From Algoriphagus taiwanensis (GTDB taxonomy: Bacteria; Bacteroidota; Bacteroidia; Cytophagales; Cyclobacteriaceae), in the NCBI RefSeq assembly GCF_036245645.1, contig NZ_BTPE01000005.1, positions 1 to 64,000 on the forward strand: 64,000 nt of DNA, given 5' to 3'. Both the position numbers and the translations under genes were made by a program. Positions 17,086-25,871 of this stretch are shown piece after piece. The notes beneath the pieces were generated by a model. It was not told the DNA's origin. It saw only the letters and a list, made by a program, of their open reading frames with translations, and made no database searches. The first letter of the stretch is position 1; the number at the start of each line of letters is the position of its first letter.

Positions 17086-17460
17086 ATGAAAAATTCAATC
17101 CTAATCCTGCTGGGACTATCCCTGACTTTTTCCTGCAAAAGCCCAAGTGAATCCAGTGAAGAAGCCCTTTCCATGCCTGAAGAAAGCTCCTCCCAACCAG
17201 AAGAAATAATGGCAGGAGGCTGGGAAGAAATACCTGTAGATCAGGAAGTCGAAGAGGCTGCCAAGTTTGCTTCAGAAAATATCGACCCGGAATTTTACCT
17301 TCAGAAAATCCTTTCCGCGAAGCGACAGGTAGTGAAGGGATACAATTACGATGTGACCTTCACTTTGGAAAACGGAGAGACCTGGAATGCCATTGTCTAC
17401 CGGGACTTGGATGGCAAGTATAGCCTTACCCAGCATACACTATTGCCCAAGGAGGAGTAA
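17086..17460 (+). CDS. Small lipoprotein, unknown function
   Basis: A 124-residue protein from ATG 17086, chosen because it begins a lipoprotein signal (ILILLGLSLTFSCKSP; acylated Cys at about residue 17). A Ser/Glu-rich linker follows, then a small alpha-beta domain with YDVTFTLENGETWNAIVYRD. That C-terminal part resembles cystatin-like or PepSY-like folds, but the match is weak. Frames extended to 17029 would add residues without signal character. Confidence 0.65.
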   Translation: MKNSILILLGLSLTFSCKSPSESSEEALSMPEESSSQPEEIMAGGWEEIPVDQEVEEAAKFASENIDPEFYLQKILSAKRQVVKGYNYDVTFTLENGETWNAIVYRDLDGKYSLTQHTLLPKEE

Positions 17461-17610
17461 TTTTCAAGTCACCATTGAATGGTGTACAGACTTCTGATTT
17501 CTAAAGCTATTTACTAACCAATGCGGAATTTGAGCGAATGGCTCTAAGTAAAAACCAAGCTTTACAATCCAATCTTTTTCGTTTGAAGGCGAAGTCATGA
17601 ACCTAAATAA

Positions 17611-18459
17611 TTAGCTTTCGACTTGTACCGACAGAACCATAGAGGAAGACATGTTTGGGTACACTTTCCACCTATTCTGCGCACCATATTTGTAGTAGTG
17701 CGTTTGAAAAAGTGCAGGCATGGATATATTCAATGCAAAAGTATTGCCGACCTTACTAGCTCCTATCCACTCTATGCTAGCGACAACAGTACCACTCAGG
17801 ACCTGATTTTCCTCCTCCAAATCCAAGGTCACCCACCCGCTTTTTTGGTTTACAATCTGTCTGATGATGGGTTTGGCTTGCTGGATTTGAGTAAGCTTTC
17901 CTGATTCCAACTGATAAAAATTTATCCGAATCAACAGCGTGTCGAAATTGTTGTAGGCCAGATGAAATTTAAGTTTGGAAAGATAATTAGGTTTATCACT
18001 CAGCCGGAATTTCCGACCGATTTCAGCCCCGAGATTCATATTGGGTTGATTACTGATTGCCAGGTTGGTTTTTATGGCAGTTTTTTCGTCTGGATTCCCA
18101 TATTCAATAGTCTCCAGAGCTCCGGATTTTACGATCACCTCATCGAGTGAAAAGGTGTTTTCCTTAAGCTGAAAATGCAGAGGTACGCCTAGGTCCACCT
18201 CGGTCAGGCCTTTTTCCACTGGCTCAAATCCCATGGAAGAAACACGCAATATGGAATTTGAGGGAGGGGTTTCCTGTAGGAAAAGGATGAATTCTCCTTC
18301 CATATTGGACACCGTTCCAATAGAAGTATCCACAAAACCAACGCTCGCAAAAGAAATAGGCTCGTCCAGTTCGTTAGTTACCTTACCGACTAGCACGATA
18401 TCCCCATGAGCGAAAAATGAAAGTAGGCAAATGCAATAGGTTAGAAAGAAACACTTCAC
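17611..18459 (-). CDS. Secreted carboxypeptidase-like regulatory domain protein
   Basis: About 282 residues. A GTG at 18459 gives a clean signal peptide (KCFFLTYCICLLSFFAHG); upstream codons add a non-signal extension. Residues after it form a CarboxypepD_reg-like beta sandwich (GKVTNELDEPISFASVGFVD, FILFLQE, LRVSSMGFEPVEKGL), then a TonB-plug-like LDEVIVKSG box. There is no barrel, so this is a stand-alone member of the family. The C-terminal half is beta-rich with IRINFYQLESGKLTQIQQAK. These proteins are periplasmic or outer-membrane-associated with unknown roles. Confidence 0.7.
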   Translation of the reverse strand: MKCFFLTYCICLLSFFAHGDIVLVGKVTNELDEPISFASVGFVDTSIGTVSNMEGEFILFLQETPPSNSILRVSSMGFEPVEKGLTEVDLGVPLHFQLKENTFSLDEVIVKSGALETIEYGNPDEKTAIKTNLAISNQPNMNLGAEIGRKFRLSDKPNYLSKLKFHLAYNNFDTLLIRINFYQLESGKLTQIQQAKPIIRQIVNQKSGWVTLDLEEENQVLSGTVVASIEWIGASKVGNTFALNISMPALFQTHYYKYGAQNRWKVYPNMSSSMVLSVQVES

Positions 18460-18531
18460 TATGAGTTGATTTTTGGATGAATAAAATATGATCTTGGGAA
18501 ACACAGACTTTACCCTGTAGAGGTAAGGGCT

Positions 18532-19194
18532 TTAGGGTTGAATTTTCAACTTTTTCTTCCAATCTCTGGAGACTTTGGCCAAAAGAAATGACCCGACGAG
18601 GGTGGGTGCAAGCCAAATGATCCACCCCAGATTGAAATGCAGATTGGTGACCAAAAAAGCGGTCAAGGTAGCAATATAGGCCCCTCCTATTCTTCCGATA
18701 TGCTGAATAAGCCAGGACTTCTGATTGGGTTTGAAAGTAGGATTCTTGATCACCAGCCGCAAATCACGAATCGCAAAACCCATCAAAAAAACACCGAATA
18801 CTCCCATTACAGAAACAAATAGGGACTGGGATTCCAGCATCCGGAAGATTGGTTGAAGGATCATACCAGCAGCTATGACTAAGGCAAAAAGTATAGGAAC
18901 TAAGTCTTTCCAACTGTTGCGGTAGTCTTCTTTCAGCCGAAAATAGAAGATTGACCGCTGTCCTGTATAGGTCAGGTACAAGGTAAATACCCCGACGGTA
19001 AAGAGAAAGGGATTAGGTTTCAGAAAGGTCATGGCGATGGCGGAGAGACCCACTGAATACATCATAAGCACGTATGCTTTGCCGGTTTTTAGGTGATTTT
19101 TTTGTCCCTTTTGAGAAGCAATAGCCAAAGCCCCGAATAGAAGGGCAAAAAAGCCCGTGACGACATGAAGGATAAGAATGGATTGATAAAGCAT
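18532..19194 (-). CDS. DUF2306-like multispanning membrane protein
   Basis: A 220-residue protein with about six to seven spans. The N-terminus ILILHVVTGFFALLFGALAI followed by SQKGQKNHLKTGKAYVLMM has the conserved His and H..G layout of DUF2306/COG5395-type proteins. The C-terminal half carries QKSWLIQHIGRIGGAYIATL with a second His. These conserved His residues suggest haem or metal binding, but function is not established. The start ATG at 19194 opens directly into the first span. Confidence 0.65.
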   Translation of the reverse strand: MLYQSILILHVVTGFFALLFGALAIASQKGQKNHLKTGKAYVLMMYSVGLSAIAMTFLKPNPFLFTVGVFTLYLTYTGQRSIFYFRLKEDYRNSWKDLVPILFALVIAAGMILQPIFRMLESQSLFVSVMGVFGVFLMGFAIRDLRLVIKNPTFKPNQKSWLIQHIGRIGGAYIATLTAFLVTNLHFNLGWIIWLAPTLVGSFLLAKVSRDWKKKLKIQP

Positions 19195-19328
19195 AAGTCC
19201 TGTTGTTTTTTGTCAAACTTATGACGGGGTCCAATCACGAAAAAATAACAGGGGCAGAGGGCAGGAATTTGGGACAAATAGCAATCCTTGGGCTAAATGA
19301 CCAAGCATTTGGTGCCAAATGACAAGGT

Positions 19329-20195
19329 CTAATCGAGCAATTCTTTGATTTTTCCCACCCGATTCCGGGAAACAGGAATTTCATTTGAAATAGATTTAAG
19401 CTTGAGTTGAAGGCCTTGTGCGTTTCCCTTGAAACTTTCTAAAAAATCCAGATTCACCAGAAAAGCACGGTGACATCTTACCAAATGCGGATAGTCCGCC
19501 ACATCAGTTTCGAGTCTCCCCAAAGTACTTCTGACCATGGATTTTTGGAGCTCTCCATTATGAAGATGATGTATGGCTATGTAATTGTCTGCTGCTTCTG
19601 CATAAATCAAATCCTCGGCAAAGATTTCAAGATCGTCTTTCTTAAGCTCGGAGTGAATTTGGATTTTGGTGTGCAGATTCGATTTTCCCGATTTTATGGA
19701 TTTCGAAAGGCTTCCTGAAAGATCATGGGCAGTTTTGCTGTTTTTGCTCAGTAATCGGGTGTACTTGAACATCATGAAAAAAAGGATAGGAAAAATTCCT
19801 ACTCCCAAGGTATAGAACTGAAACCATAAAAACCCCTTTAAACTGAGTCCGATAGCAAATTGATAGTTGGAATAAAGGGCATTGACTCCCCCAATAAGAA
19901 AAAAGTAAAGCAAGGTGATGAGGAGTTCGCGACCAAAAACCCAATTTTTCTCCAGGAAATAATTCGGAAAAAGAGACCGGATACCCCATGTGGTCAAAAC
20001 CATGGTAAAAAAGGTAATCAATCCATACATCGAGGTCACCTTCAAAAGAGCTCCCCATGTATCCGATACTAATCCAAAGGGCTGAAAAAAAGACAAAAAC
20101 AAAAAGACAAAAACGGATATGATTGCAGCCAGCCAGGTCATCTTCCTGAATGAATTGATAGGATAGGGTTGTTTTAACAGCTGGACTAACCACAT
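19329..20195 (-). CDS. Membrane-anchored LytTR transcription regulator
   Basis: About 288 residues from ATG 20195; the frame extends upstream only through a TTG. Four membrane spans occupy about residues 18-140. A cytosolic linker leads to a C-terminal LytTR DNA-binding domain (EIFAEDLIYAEAADNYIAIH, VRSTLGRLE, HLVRCHRAFLVNLDFLESF, ISNEIPVSRNRVGKIKELL). There is no receiver domain, so the membrane part itself probably senses the signal. The type is common in Bacteroidota and often controls a nearby gene; the divergent DUF5362-like gene at 20442 is the obvious candidate, with a palindrome between them. Confidence 0.8.
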   Translation of the reverse strand: MWLVQLLKQPYPINSFRKMTWLAAIISVFVFLFLSFFQPFGLVSDTWGALLKVTSMYGLITFFTMVLTTWGIRSLFPNYFLEKNWVFGRELLITLLYFFLIGGVNALYSNYQFAIGLSLKGFLWFQFYTLGVGIFPILFFMMFKYTRLLSKNSKTAHDLSGSLSKSIKSGKSNLHTKIQIHSELKKDDLEIFAEDLIYAEAADNYIAIHHLHNGELQKSMVRSTLGRLETDVADYPHLVRCHRAFLVNLDFLESFKGNAQGLQLKLKSISNEIPVSRNRVGKIKELLD

Positions 20196-20344
20196 AGCGA
20201 CTTGGTCAATATAGTTAAAAATACAGCTCCAGTGGAATAGCAAGGGAAGAAAGACAGGATCAAATCCAAGTTTAAGCCTTTTGGAAAAAGATAAACCGGG
20301 AGGGATGGATTGCAGGCTTGTGTAACCTTTCTAAAAACCAAAAA

Positions 20345-20366
20345 AAATACCCTAAACAGGGTATTT
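20345..20366. promoter_or_regulatory. Palindrome AAATACCC-N6-GGGTATTT in a divergent promoter region
   Basis: Perfect 8-bp arms (20345-20352 and 20359-20366) around TAAACA. It sits between the LytTR regulator (minus strand) and the gene at 20442 (plus strand). Exactly the same arms with another six-base centre occur at 63392-63413, again between divergent genes. A shared operator is the simplest reading; a hairpin is the alternative. Confidence 0.5.
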
Positions 20367-20441
20367 CTTGGAATACCTTATTGCCATTAATTAGGGGTTC
20401 CTTTATCTTAAAAAAATAAAAATCAACCACCCCTACACCTT

Positions 20442-20909
20442 ATGCAAGGATCCATGCTCTCTGAATCCCATGATTCCAATTTCAAACCTGATCTGATTAT
20501 CCCGAAATCTTCCCTTCATCTAGTCATGGAGACGGCTCGCTGGGGGAATTTCCTCTCCATTGTAGGCTTCGTATTTGTCGGGCTTATTGCAGTTTTGGCC
20601 TTTAGTATTGGATTTATCATGGAAAATCTTGTTGAAGCACCTTCTGAAGATTTTCCTTTTGAGTCCAGTGGAATAATCACTGTCATCTATCTCCTGGGTG
20701 CTTTGCTTTATTTCTTTCCCTGCCTGTATCTATATCGGTTTTCTGCAAAAATGAAAGCAGCTGTACTTTCCCGAGATCAAGATCAACTTTCTGGAGCTCT
20801 GGAAAATCAGAAATCTCTGTTCAAGTTTATGGGGATATTGACCATCATTGGTTTGGCCTTTTATGCGATTGCGCTATTATTCGCATTCTTGGGTTTTATG
20901 GCCTTTTAA
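20442..20909 (+). CDS. DUF5362-like membrane protein
   Basis: A 155-residue protein. After a polar N-terminus comes LHLVMETARWGNFLSIVGFV (about 27-46), the ETA.WG.FL.IVGF block I associate with DUF5362. Four spans lie at about 38-60, 74-96, 122-140 and 140-155, with two close at the C-terminus. The function of the family is unknown. The gene is divergent from the membrane LytTR regulator and ends in a strong shared terminator. Confidence 0.65.
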   Translation: MQGSMLSESHDSNFKPDLIIPKSSLHLVMETARWGNFLSIVGFVFVGLIAVLAFSIGFIMENLVEAPSEDFPFESSGIITVIYLLGALLYFFPCLYLYRFSAKMKAAVLSRDQDQLSGALENQKSLFKFMGILTIIGLAFYAIALLFAFLGFMAF

Positions 20910-20930
20910 GTAAAAAAAGAACATAAAAAA

Positions 20931-20955
20931 AGCGATCCGGTCGGATCGCTTTTTT
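20931..20955. terminator. Bidirectional rho-independent terminator
   Basis: AGCGATCC (20931-20938) pairs with GGATCGCT (20943-20950) around a four-base loop. It is preceded by A7 and followed by T5-6. It lies between the convergent ends of the DUF5362-like gene and katG and can serve both. Confidence 0.85.
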
Positions 20956-20973
20956 CTATTGAACTTTTAGTGA

Positions 20974-23175
20974 TTAGGAATCAAATCTGTCCAAGTTCAT
21001 CACCTTGTTCCAAGCTTTCACGAAGTCTTTGACAAATTTTGCCTTGGCATCTTCGCATGCATATACTTCTGCATAAGCTCTGAGTTCGGAATTGGATCCA
21101 AAGATCAAGTCCGCACGGGTACCGGTCCACTTAGGCTCTCCTGTTTTTCGATCACTTCCTACAAAGACATTCTGCTTGTCAGAAGTAGCTCTCCAAGTGG
21201 TACTCATATCAAGAATATTGACAAAGAAATCATTGGTCAGCTTGCCTGGAGTGGAAGTCAAGACTCCATGCTTTCCTCCATCCCAATTTGCACCCAATAC
21301 TCTCATACCCCCTACCAATACAGTCATTTCAGGAGCGGTCAGAGTGAGCAGTTGAGCCTTATCGATCAAAGCTTCCTCTGCCTTCACAGTTGATTCTGCA
21401 CTCATGTAGTTGCGGAATCCATCTGCCCAAGGCTTCAGCCACTCGAAAGAATCTACTTCGGTATCTTCTTGAGCGGCGTCAGTTCTTCCAGGAGTGAATG
21501 GAACAGCCACATCAAATCCGGCGTCTTTTGCTGCTTTTTCTACAGCAGCCACACCACCCAGGACGATCAGGTCTGCCATGGAGATTTTTTTACCTCCATC
21601 AGCAGTGCTGTTGAACTCTTCCTGAATGCTTTCCAATACACCTAGTACTTTGTTCAATTGAGTTGGGTTATTTACCTCCCAATTCTTCTGAGGCTCCAAT
21701 CGAAGTCGGCCACCATTAGCACCACCCCTAAAGTCAGAACCTCTGAAGGTAGATGCAGAAGCCCAAGCTGTAGACACCAACTCAGATACAGTCAAGCCAG
21801 AAGCAAGAATATTGGCTTTCAAGCCAGCGATATCCTTCTCGTCAGCCAGAGGATGATTGACAGCAGGGATAGGATCTTGCCAGATCAAATCTTCAGCAGG
21901 AACCTCAGCACCCAGATATCTGGACTTTGGTCCCATATCCCGGTGAGTAAGCTTAAACCAAGCTCTTGCAAAAGCATCGGCAAACTCCTCTGGATTTTCA
22001 TAGAATCTTCTGGAGACTTTCTCGTATTCCGGATCAAATCTCAAGGACAAGTCCGTAGTCAGCATAAATGGCTTGTGGAATTTGCCAGGGATGTGAGCAT
22101 CTGGGATAATGGCCTCAGAATTCTTTGCTACCCACTGATGTGCTCCGGCAGGGCTCTTGGTCAGTTCCCACTCGTACTCGAAAAGGAACTTGAAGTAGTC
22201 ATGTCCCCACTTGGCAGGAGTAGATGTCCAAGCACCTTCGATACCAGAGGTAATGGTATCTTCTGCGTTACCTTTGCCATAGCTACTGTTCCAGCCGGTA
22301 CTCATCTCTTCGATGGATGCACCTGCAGGCTCAGCACTCACGTATTTTCCTGGGTCTGCAGCACCGTGAGTTTTTCCGAAAGTATGTCCACCTGCGATCA
22401 GAGCCACGGTTTCATAGTCGTTCATAGCCATTCGCCCAAAAGTCTCACGGATAGCCTGAGCAGCCAATAGCGGATCAGGAACGTTGTTTGGACCTTCTGG
22501 ATTGACATAGATCAGACCCATTTCCGTAGCTCCAAGTGGATTTTCCAAAGCCTCTGGGCTTCTGTGAGCCTTCCATTCTTTTTCTGATCCCCAGTAAACG
22601 TCCTTTTCAGACTCCCATACATCTTTTCGGCCTCCGGCAAATCCAAAAGTCTCAAAGCCCATGGATTCCAAAGCCACATTACCGGTAAGGATCATCAAGT
22701 CTGCCCAAGAAATTTTCTTTCCGTATTTCTGTTTTACTGGCCAAAGCAGAAGACGAGCTTTATCCAAGTTGGCATTGTCTGGCCAGGAGTTCAATGGAGC
22801 AAAGCGAAGGGTACCTGTACCGGCACCGCCACGTCCATCCTGAACTCGGTATGTACCAGCACTATGCCATGCCATTCTAATCATGAATGGACCATAGTGT
22901 CCATAGTCAGCTGGCCACCAATCCTGAGAAGTAGTCAACACTTTCTCAATGTCAGCTTTCACTTCCTTAAGATCCAAGGTCTGGAATTCTTTAGCATAGT
23001 CAAATCCCTCATCCATTGGATCAGAAAGGGAAGAATGCTGTCTAAGAATGTTGATATTCAATTGGTTGGGCCACCAATCTACATTTTGCTGACCTTTTCC
23101 TGCAGCTGCAGTCATGGTCCCATTGTGGAAAGGACATTTAGAGATGTCTCCTCCGTTGCTGTGATGTGTATCCAT
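20974..23175 (-). CDS. katG: Catalase-peroxidase
   Basis: A 733-residue bifunctional haem catalase-peroxidase, the normal length for KatG. The distal haem motif IRMAWHSAGTYR gives Arg100, Trp103 and His104. The proximal His lies in LIAGGHTFGKTHGA (about residue 265). The Trp-Tyr-Met adduct residues are present: Trp103, a Tyr in LIYVNPEGP and a Met further on. The N-terminus CPFHNG and the degenerate C-terminal peroxidase domain (STAWASASTFRGSDFRGG) are standard. It removes H2O2 in the cytosol. Monocistronic; a ~300 bp spacer upstream (23176-23474) shows only AT-rich promoter-like sequence. No OxyR or Fur site was recognised. Confidence 0.97.
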   Translation of the reverse strand: MDTHHSNGGDISKCPFHNGTMTAAAGKGQQNVDWWPNQLNINILRQHSSLSDPMDEGFDYAKEFQTLDLKEVKADIEKVLTTSQDWWPADYGHYGPFMIRMAWHSAGTYRVQDGRGGAGTGTLRFAPLNSWPDNANLDKARLLLWPVKQKYGKKISWADLMILTGNVALESMGFETFGFAGGRKDVWESEKDVYWGSEKEWKAHRSPEALENPLGATEMGLIYVNPEGPNNVPDPLLAAQAIRETFGRMAMNDYETVALIAGGHTFGKTHGAADPGKYVSAEPAGASIEEMSTGWNSSYGKGNAEDTITSGIEGAWTSTPAKWGHDYFKFLFEYEWELTKSPAGAHQWVAKNSEAIIPDAHIPGKFHKPFMLTTDLSLRFDPEYEKVSRRFYENPEEFADAFARAWFKLTHRDMGPKSRYLGAEVPAEDLIWQDPIPAVNHPLADEKDIAGLKANILASGLTVSELVSTAWASASTFRGSDFRGGANGGRLRLEPQKNWEVNNPTQLNKVLGVLESIQEEFNSTADGGKKISMADLIVLGGVAAVEKAAKDAGFDVAVPFTPGRTDAAQEDTEVDSFEWLKPWADGFRNYMSAESTVKAEEALIDKAQLLTLTAPEMTVLVGGMRVLGANWDGGKHGVLTSTPGKLTNDFFVNILDMSTTWRATSDKQNVFVGSDRKTGEPKWTGTRADLIFGSNSELRAYAEVYACEDAKAKFVKDFVKAWNKVMNLDRFDS

Positions 23176-23474
23176 AGTATAAATTGATTTAGTAATTACT
23201 TAGATGACGAAATTAATGAAAAGTATCTGTATTTAATTTTTTTTTCGATAGATAAAAACTATGACTCTTTTTTCCATTCTGTGGTCCATAAGTCCAGAAA
23301 AGAGCCAATACGCCAAATGGAGGGGTATTTTGTATGGAAATCAATTAGATAAAATGAATCAACCCTGAAAAGATTGACAAAAATCAGCTCTCAAGAAACT
23401 AACGCCCCAAAAGATCCTTTGTTTGGAGTGTGGGTAAAGGAATGAAAAGACAAAGAGTTGAATTTACCTGGTAA

Positions 23475-24044
23475 TCAGATGTAGAGAATCCAAAAGAAAA
23501 CAAAAACACCAAACCCCATTCCGGCAATAAACACACTGTATGCCCTATTGAGTAAGCGGTATTTTCGACTTAAAATTTTCCCTTGATAATAAAGAGAAAC
23601 TGACATCTGATCCATGATATCTTTTTTCCCCTCCAAGACCTGATGGGTTTTTTCCAGGTAGTCTTCTAAGTTGTAATACTCTGTAGTGCCAAAAAACAAA
23701 ACGCTGAATGAGGGTTTGTCACCGGGATTTTTGGGTTTTCCCAAAATTTTTGGCTTAGCTACCTGCACTGCCAAGATGGTGGAGGTAATAATTATTCCCA
23801 AAAAAATCAAAATAGGCAGGAGGATCAAAGGATTGTCCACTTCCACCTGGGAGGAGATCGAGCCGTAACTGACCAAAGCGATCATGGAAGAAAGTACCAA
23901 GGCATTGATACTGATGATTATATTAGCCTTATTATCAGCGATTTGAAGCAGATTACTTGAATTTTGGAAAGCTACCCGATAAAAGGTTTGTCTTTCTCTT
24001 CCGGCTTTATCTTTTGGCTCTTTGTGAAAGAAATTGGTTTCCAT
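23475..24044 (-). CDS. Pycsar-effector-family (PycTM, DUF5706) membrane protein, orphan
   Basis: About 189 residues from ATG 24044 (the TTG further up is less likely). After FYRVAFQNSSNLLQ comes IADNKANIIISINALVLSSM, the hallmark N-terminal motif of PycTM. Two close spans follow (about 44-62 and 74-95), then VLFFGTTEYYNLEDYLEKTH, QMSVSLYYQGKILSRKYRLL, and a last span at the C-terminus. In Pycsar anti-phage systems this fold senses cCMP or cUMP and damages the membrane. No cyclase or HD-phosphohydrolase gene lies next to it: the neighbours are katG and a YehS-like gene. It may be a solitary paralogue with another role. Confidence 0.8.
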   Translation of the reverse strand: METNFFHKEPKDKAGRERQTFYRVAFQNSSNLLQIADNKANIIISINALVLSSMIALVSYGSISSQVEVDNPLILLPILIFLGIIITSTILAVQVAKPKILGKPKNPGDKPSFSVLFFGTTEYYNLEDYLEKTHQVLEGKKDIMDQMSVSLYYQGKILSRKYRLLNRAYSVFIAGMGFGVFVFFWILYI

Positions 24045-24229
24045 AGGCGATGATTGATTTGAAGATAAGCAAAAAATCAATTTAGGATTTCCACATCATT
24101 TTTTTCTTTTGCATGAGTCTGGAATCGACCCGCCATCTTTACTTCATATCCTGTGCTTTTAATGGCTCAGAAAAACAGCGGCAAGAACTTTCTTTTGATT
24201 TTTACCATATTTGATGATCCATTTCAGCT

Positions 24230-24691
24230 ATGAAAAATAACGACATCCTAAAAACCCTGAGGTATACTTTTGATCTCAACGACTTTGAGATGATATCCAT
24301 TTTTGAAAATGGAGGAATCGAGGCAGACCGCTCCAAGGTGAGCAATTGGCTGAAAAAGGAAGACGATCCAGAATTCAAGTCAATTTATGATGTCGACTTG
24401 GCGGCCTTTCTAAATGGATTTATCATTCTCAAACGGGGAAAAAAAGAAGGTGATTCAACCCCTGTAGCTGAAAAAAAGCTGAACAACAACCTCATCCTCA
24501 GAAAGCTCAAGATTGCCTTAAACCTGAAAGATGACGACATGCTGGAGATTTTTGGTCTGCGAGGGTTCCGAATCAGCAAGCACGAGCTCAGTGCTTTCTT
24601 CAGAAATCCTTCCCAACATCAGTACCGGGAGTGTAAGGACCAAATCCTAAGGAATTTTCTGATGGGATTACAGATGAAATTCAGACCCTGA
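24230..24691 (+). CDS. DUF1456 family protein (YehS-like)
   Basis: A 153-residue protein made of two DUF1456 repeats: NNDILKTLRYTFDLNDFEMI (about 3-22), SNWLKKEDDPEF..., AAFLNGFIILKRG; and NNLILRKLKIALNLKDDDML (about 84-103), SAFFRNPSQHQYREC, RNFLMGLQMKFRP. Length equals E. coli YehS (156). Its function is unknown; a nucleic-acid or signalling role has been suggested only by distribution. Divergent from the PycTM-like gene; monocistronic. Confidence 0.85.
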   Translation: MKNNDILKTLRYTFDLNDFEMISIFENGGIEADRSKVSNWLKKEDDPEFKSIYDVDLAAFLNGFIILKRGKKEGDSTPVAEKKLNNNLILRKLKIALNLKDDDMLEIFGLRGFRISKHELSAFFRNPSQHQYRECKDQILRNFLMGLQMKFRP

Positions 24692-24828
24692 TCAAAAACA
24701 GCCTTTGTTCTATTTCAACGGAACAGGCTTCTTGCCGATCGTCCCCAAATCCTGCATATCAGAATCTTTCTCTATACTTTTTAACCTGATTTCTTTTAAC
24801 TTTTAGCTTAACCTGACATTTCTTAACC

Positions 24829-25716
24829 ATGGATAAGCTAAAAAGAGAAGACATTCCTCAAGAGGCATTTGACCTCTACGATTACTATTGCCACAACAAG
24901 CTGGACAGAAGAACTTTCGTAGAAAAGCTCTCTGCTTACGCAGTAGGAGGCATCACAGTCACGGCACTCATGAGTTCTATGATGCCGGACTACATCAATA
25001 CCCGCACTGTAGAGCCTACCGATGAAAGACTGCAAAGCTCAGACTACGTCATGTACGATTCTCCAAAAGGAGGTGGGCAAATCAAAGGACTACTTTCCAA
25101 ACCTGCAGGAAGCGGAAAATTTCCCGGTATCGTGGTGGTCCATGAAAACAGAGGGCTCAATCCCTATATCGAAGACGTAGGAAGGAGATGTGCTGTGGAT
25201 GGATTTATTTCAATTGCACCGGATGCGTTGACACCACTTGGAGGCTATCCCGGCAATGATGATGAAGGACGGGCGATGCAGTCCAAGCGAGATAGAAATG
25301 AAATGCTGGAAGATTTCATTGCGGCATATGAGTTTTTAAAAAACCATCCGGATTGTGACGGAAATGTAGGTGTGGTCGGTTTTTGCTTTGGTGGATGGAT
25401 ATCCAATATGATGGCTGTGAGAATTCCTGATTTGAAAGCGGCTGTACCTTTCTATGGTGGACAGCCAGCTGCTGAAGATGTACCAAATATCCAAGCCCCA
25501 CTTCTGGTGATTTATGCTGAACTCGACACTCGAGTCAATGCCGGCTGGGAAGCCTATGAGGCTGCTCTAAAGGCTAATGGCAAGAAATACGAGATGATCA
25601 ACTACCCGGGAGTGAATCATGGATTCCACAACAATACCACTCCACGGTATGACGAAACCGCCGCAAAGCAGGCTTGGGATCAAACCATCGCATTTTTCAA
25701 GGCTAATCTGAAATAA
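24829..25716 (+). CDS. Dienelactone hydrolase family protein with Tat-like N-terminus
   Basis: A 295-residue alpha/beta hydrolase. Residues about 32-60 hold LDRRTFVEKLSAYAVGG, a twin-arginine-like signal placed after a ~30-residue N-extension. The hydrolase core has VVVHENRGLNPYIEDV, the nucleophile elbow GVVGFCFGGW with Cys as in dienelactone hydrolase, LLVIYAELDTRV for the Asp, and GVNHGFHNNT for the His. Relatives in Bacteroidota and E. coli YghX share this architecture. The substrate is unknown (lactone or ester). Monocistronic; followed by a large imperfect hairpin. Confidence 0.85.
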   Translation: MDKLKREDIPQEAFDLYDYYCHNKLDRRTFVEKLSAYAVGGITVTALMSSMMPDYINTRTVEPTDERLQSSDYVMYDSPKGGGQIKGLLSKPAGSGKFPGIVVVHENRGLNPYIEDVGRRCAVDGFISIAPDALTPLGGYPGNDDEGRAMQSKRDRNEMLEDFIAAYEFLKNHPDCDGNVGVVGFCFGGWISNMMAVRIPDLKAAVPFYGGQPAAEDVPNIQAPLLVIYAELDTRVNAGWEAYEAALKANGKKYEMINYPGVNHGFHNNTTPRYDETAAKQAWDQTIAFFKANLK

Positions 25717-25721
25717 ACAAA

Positions 25722-25842
25722 CGAGGCTGTCTCATAAATCGTTTCGTTGTCAGCCTGAGCGGAGTCGAAGGCCGTTTCCAGCTCTCTGGACGACATTTCG
25801 ACTTCGCTCAATGTGACAAACTTTAATTTTGAGACAACCTCG
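25722..25842. repeat. Large imperfect inverted-repeat element
   Basis: CGAGGCTGTCTCA (25722-25734) pairs with TGAGACAACCTCG (25830-25842). Inside, GAGCGGAGTCGAAGGC pairs with CGACTTCGCTCAATGTGAC. The whole can fold into one long stem of about 120 bp. The GCGGAGTCGAA word also occurs near 3180-3200. It is probably a dispersed extragenic repeat that may end transcription from both sides (T5 follows the right arm). Confidence 0.6.
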
Positions 25843-25871
25843 CTTTTTCATAAAATCCTGATAGAGTCCTG

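Noticed and set aside
21658..22470. A 270-codon plus-strand frame
   Set aside because: Fully antisense to katG, whose motifs are intact; a shadow frame caused by katG codon use.
23475..24691. A complete Pycsar anti-phage locus
   Set aside because: The neighbour at 24230 is a DUF1456 (YehS-like) protein, not a cyclase, and is divergent.
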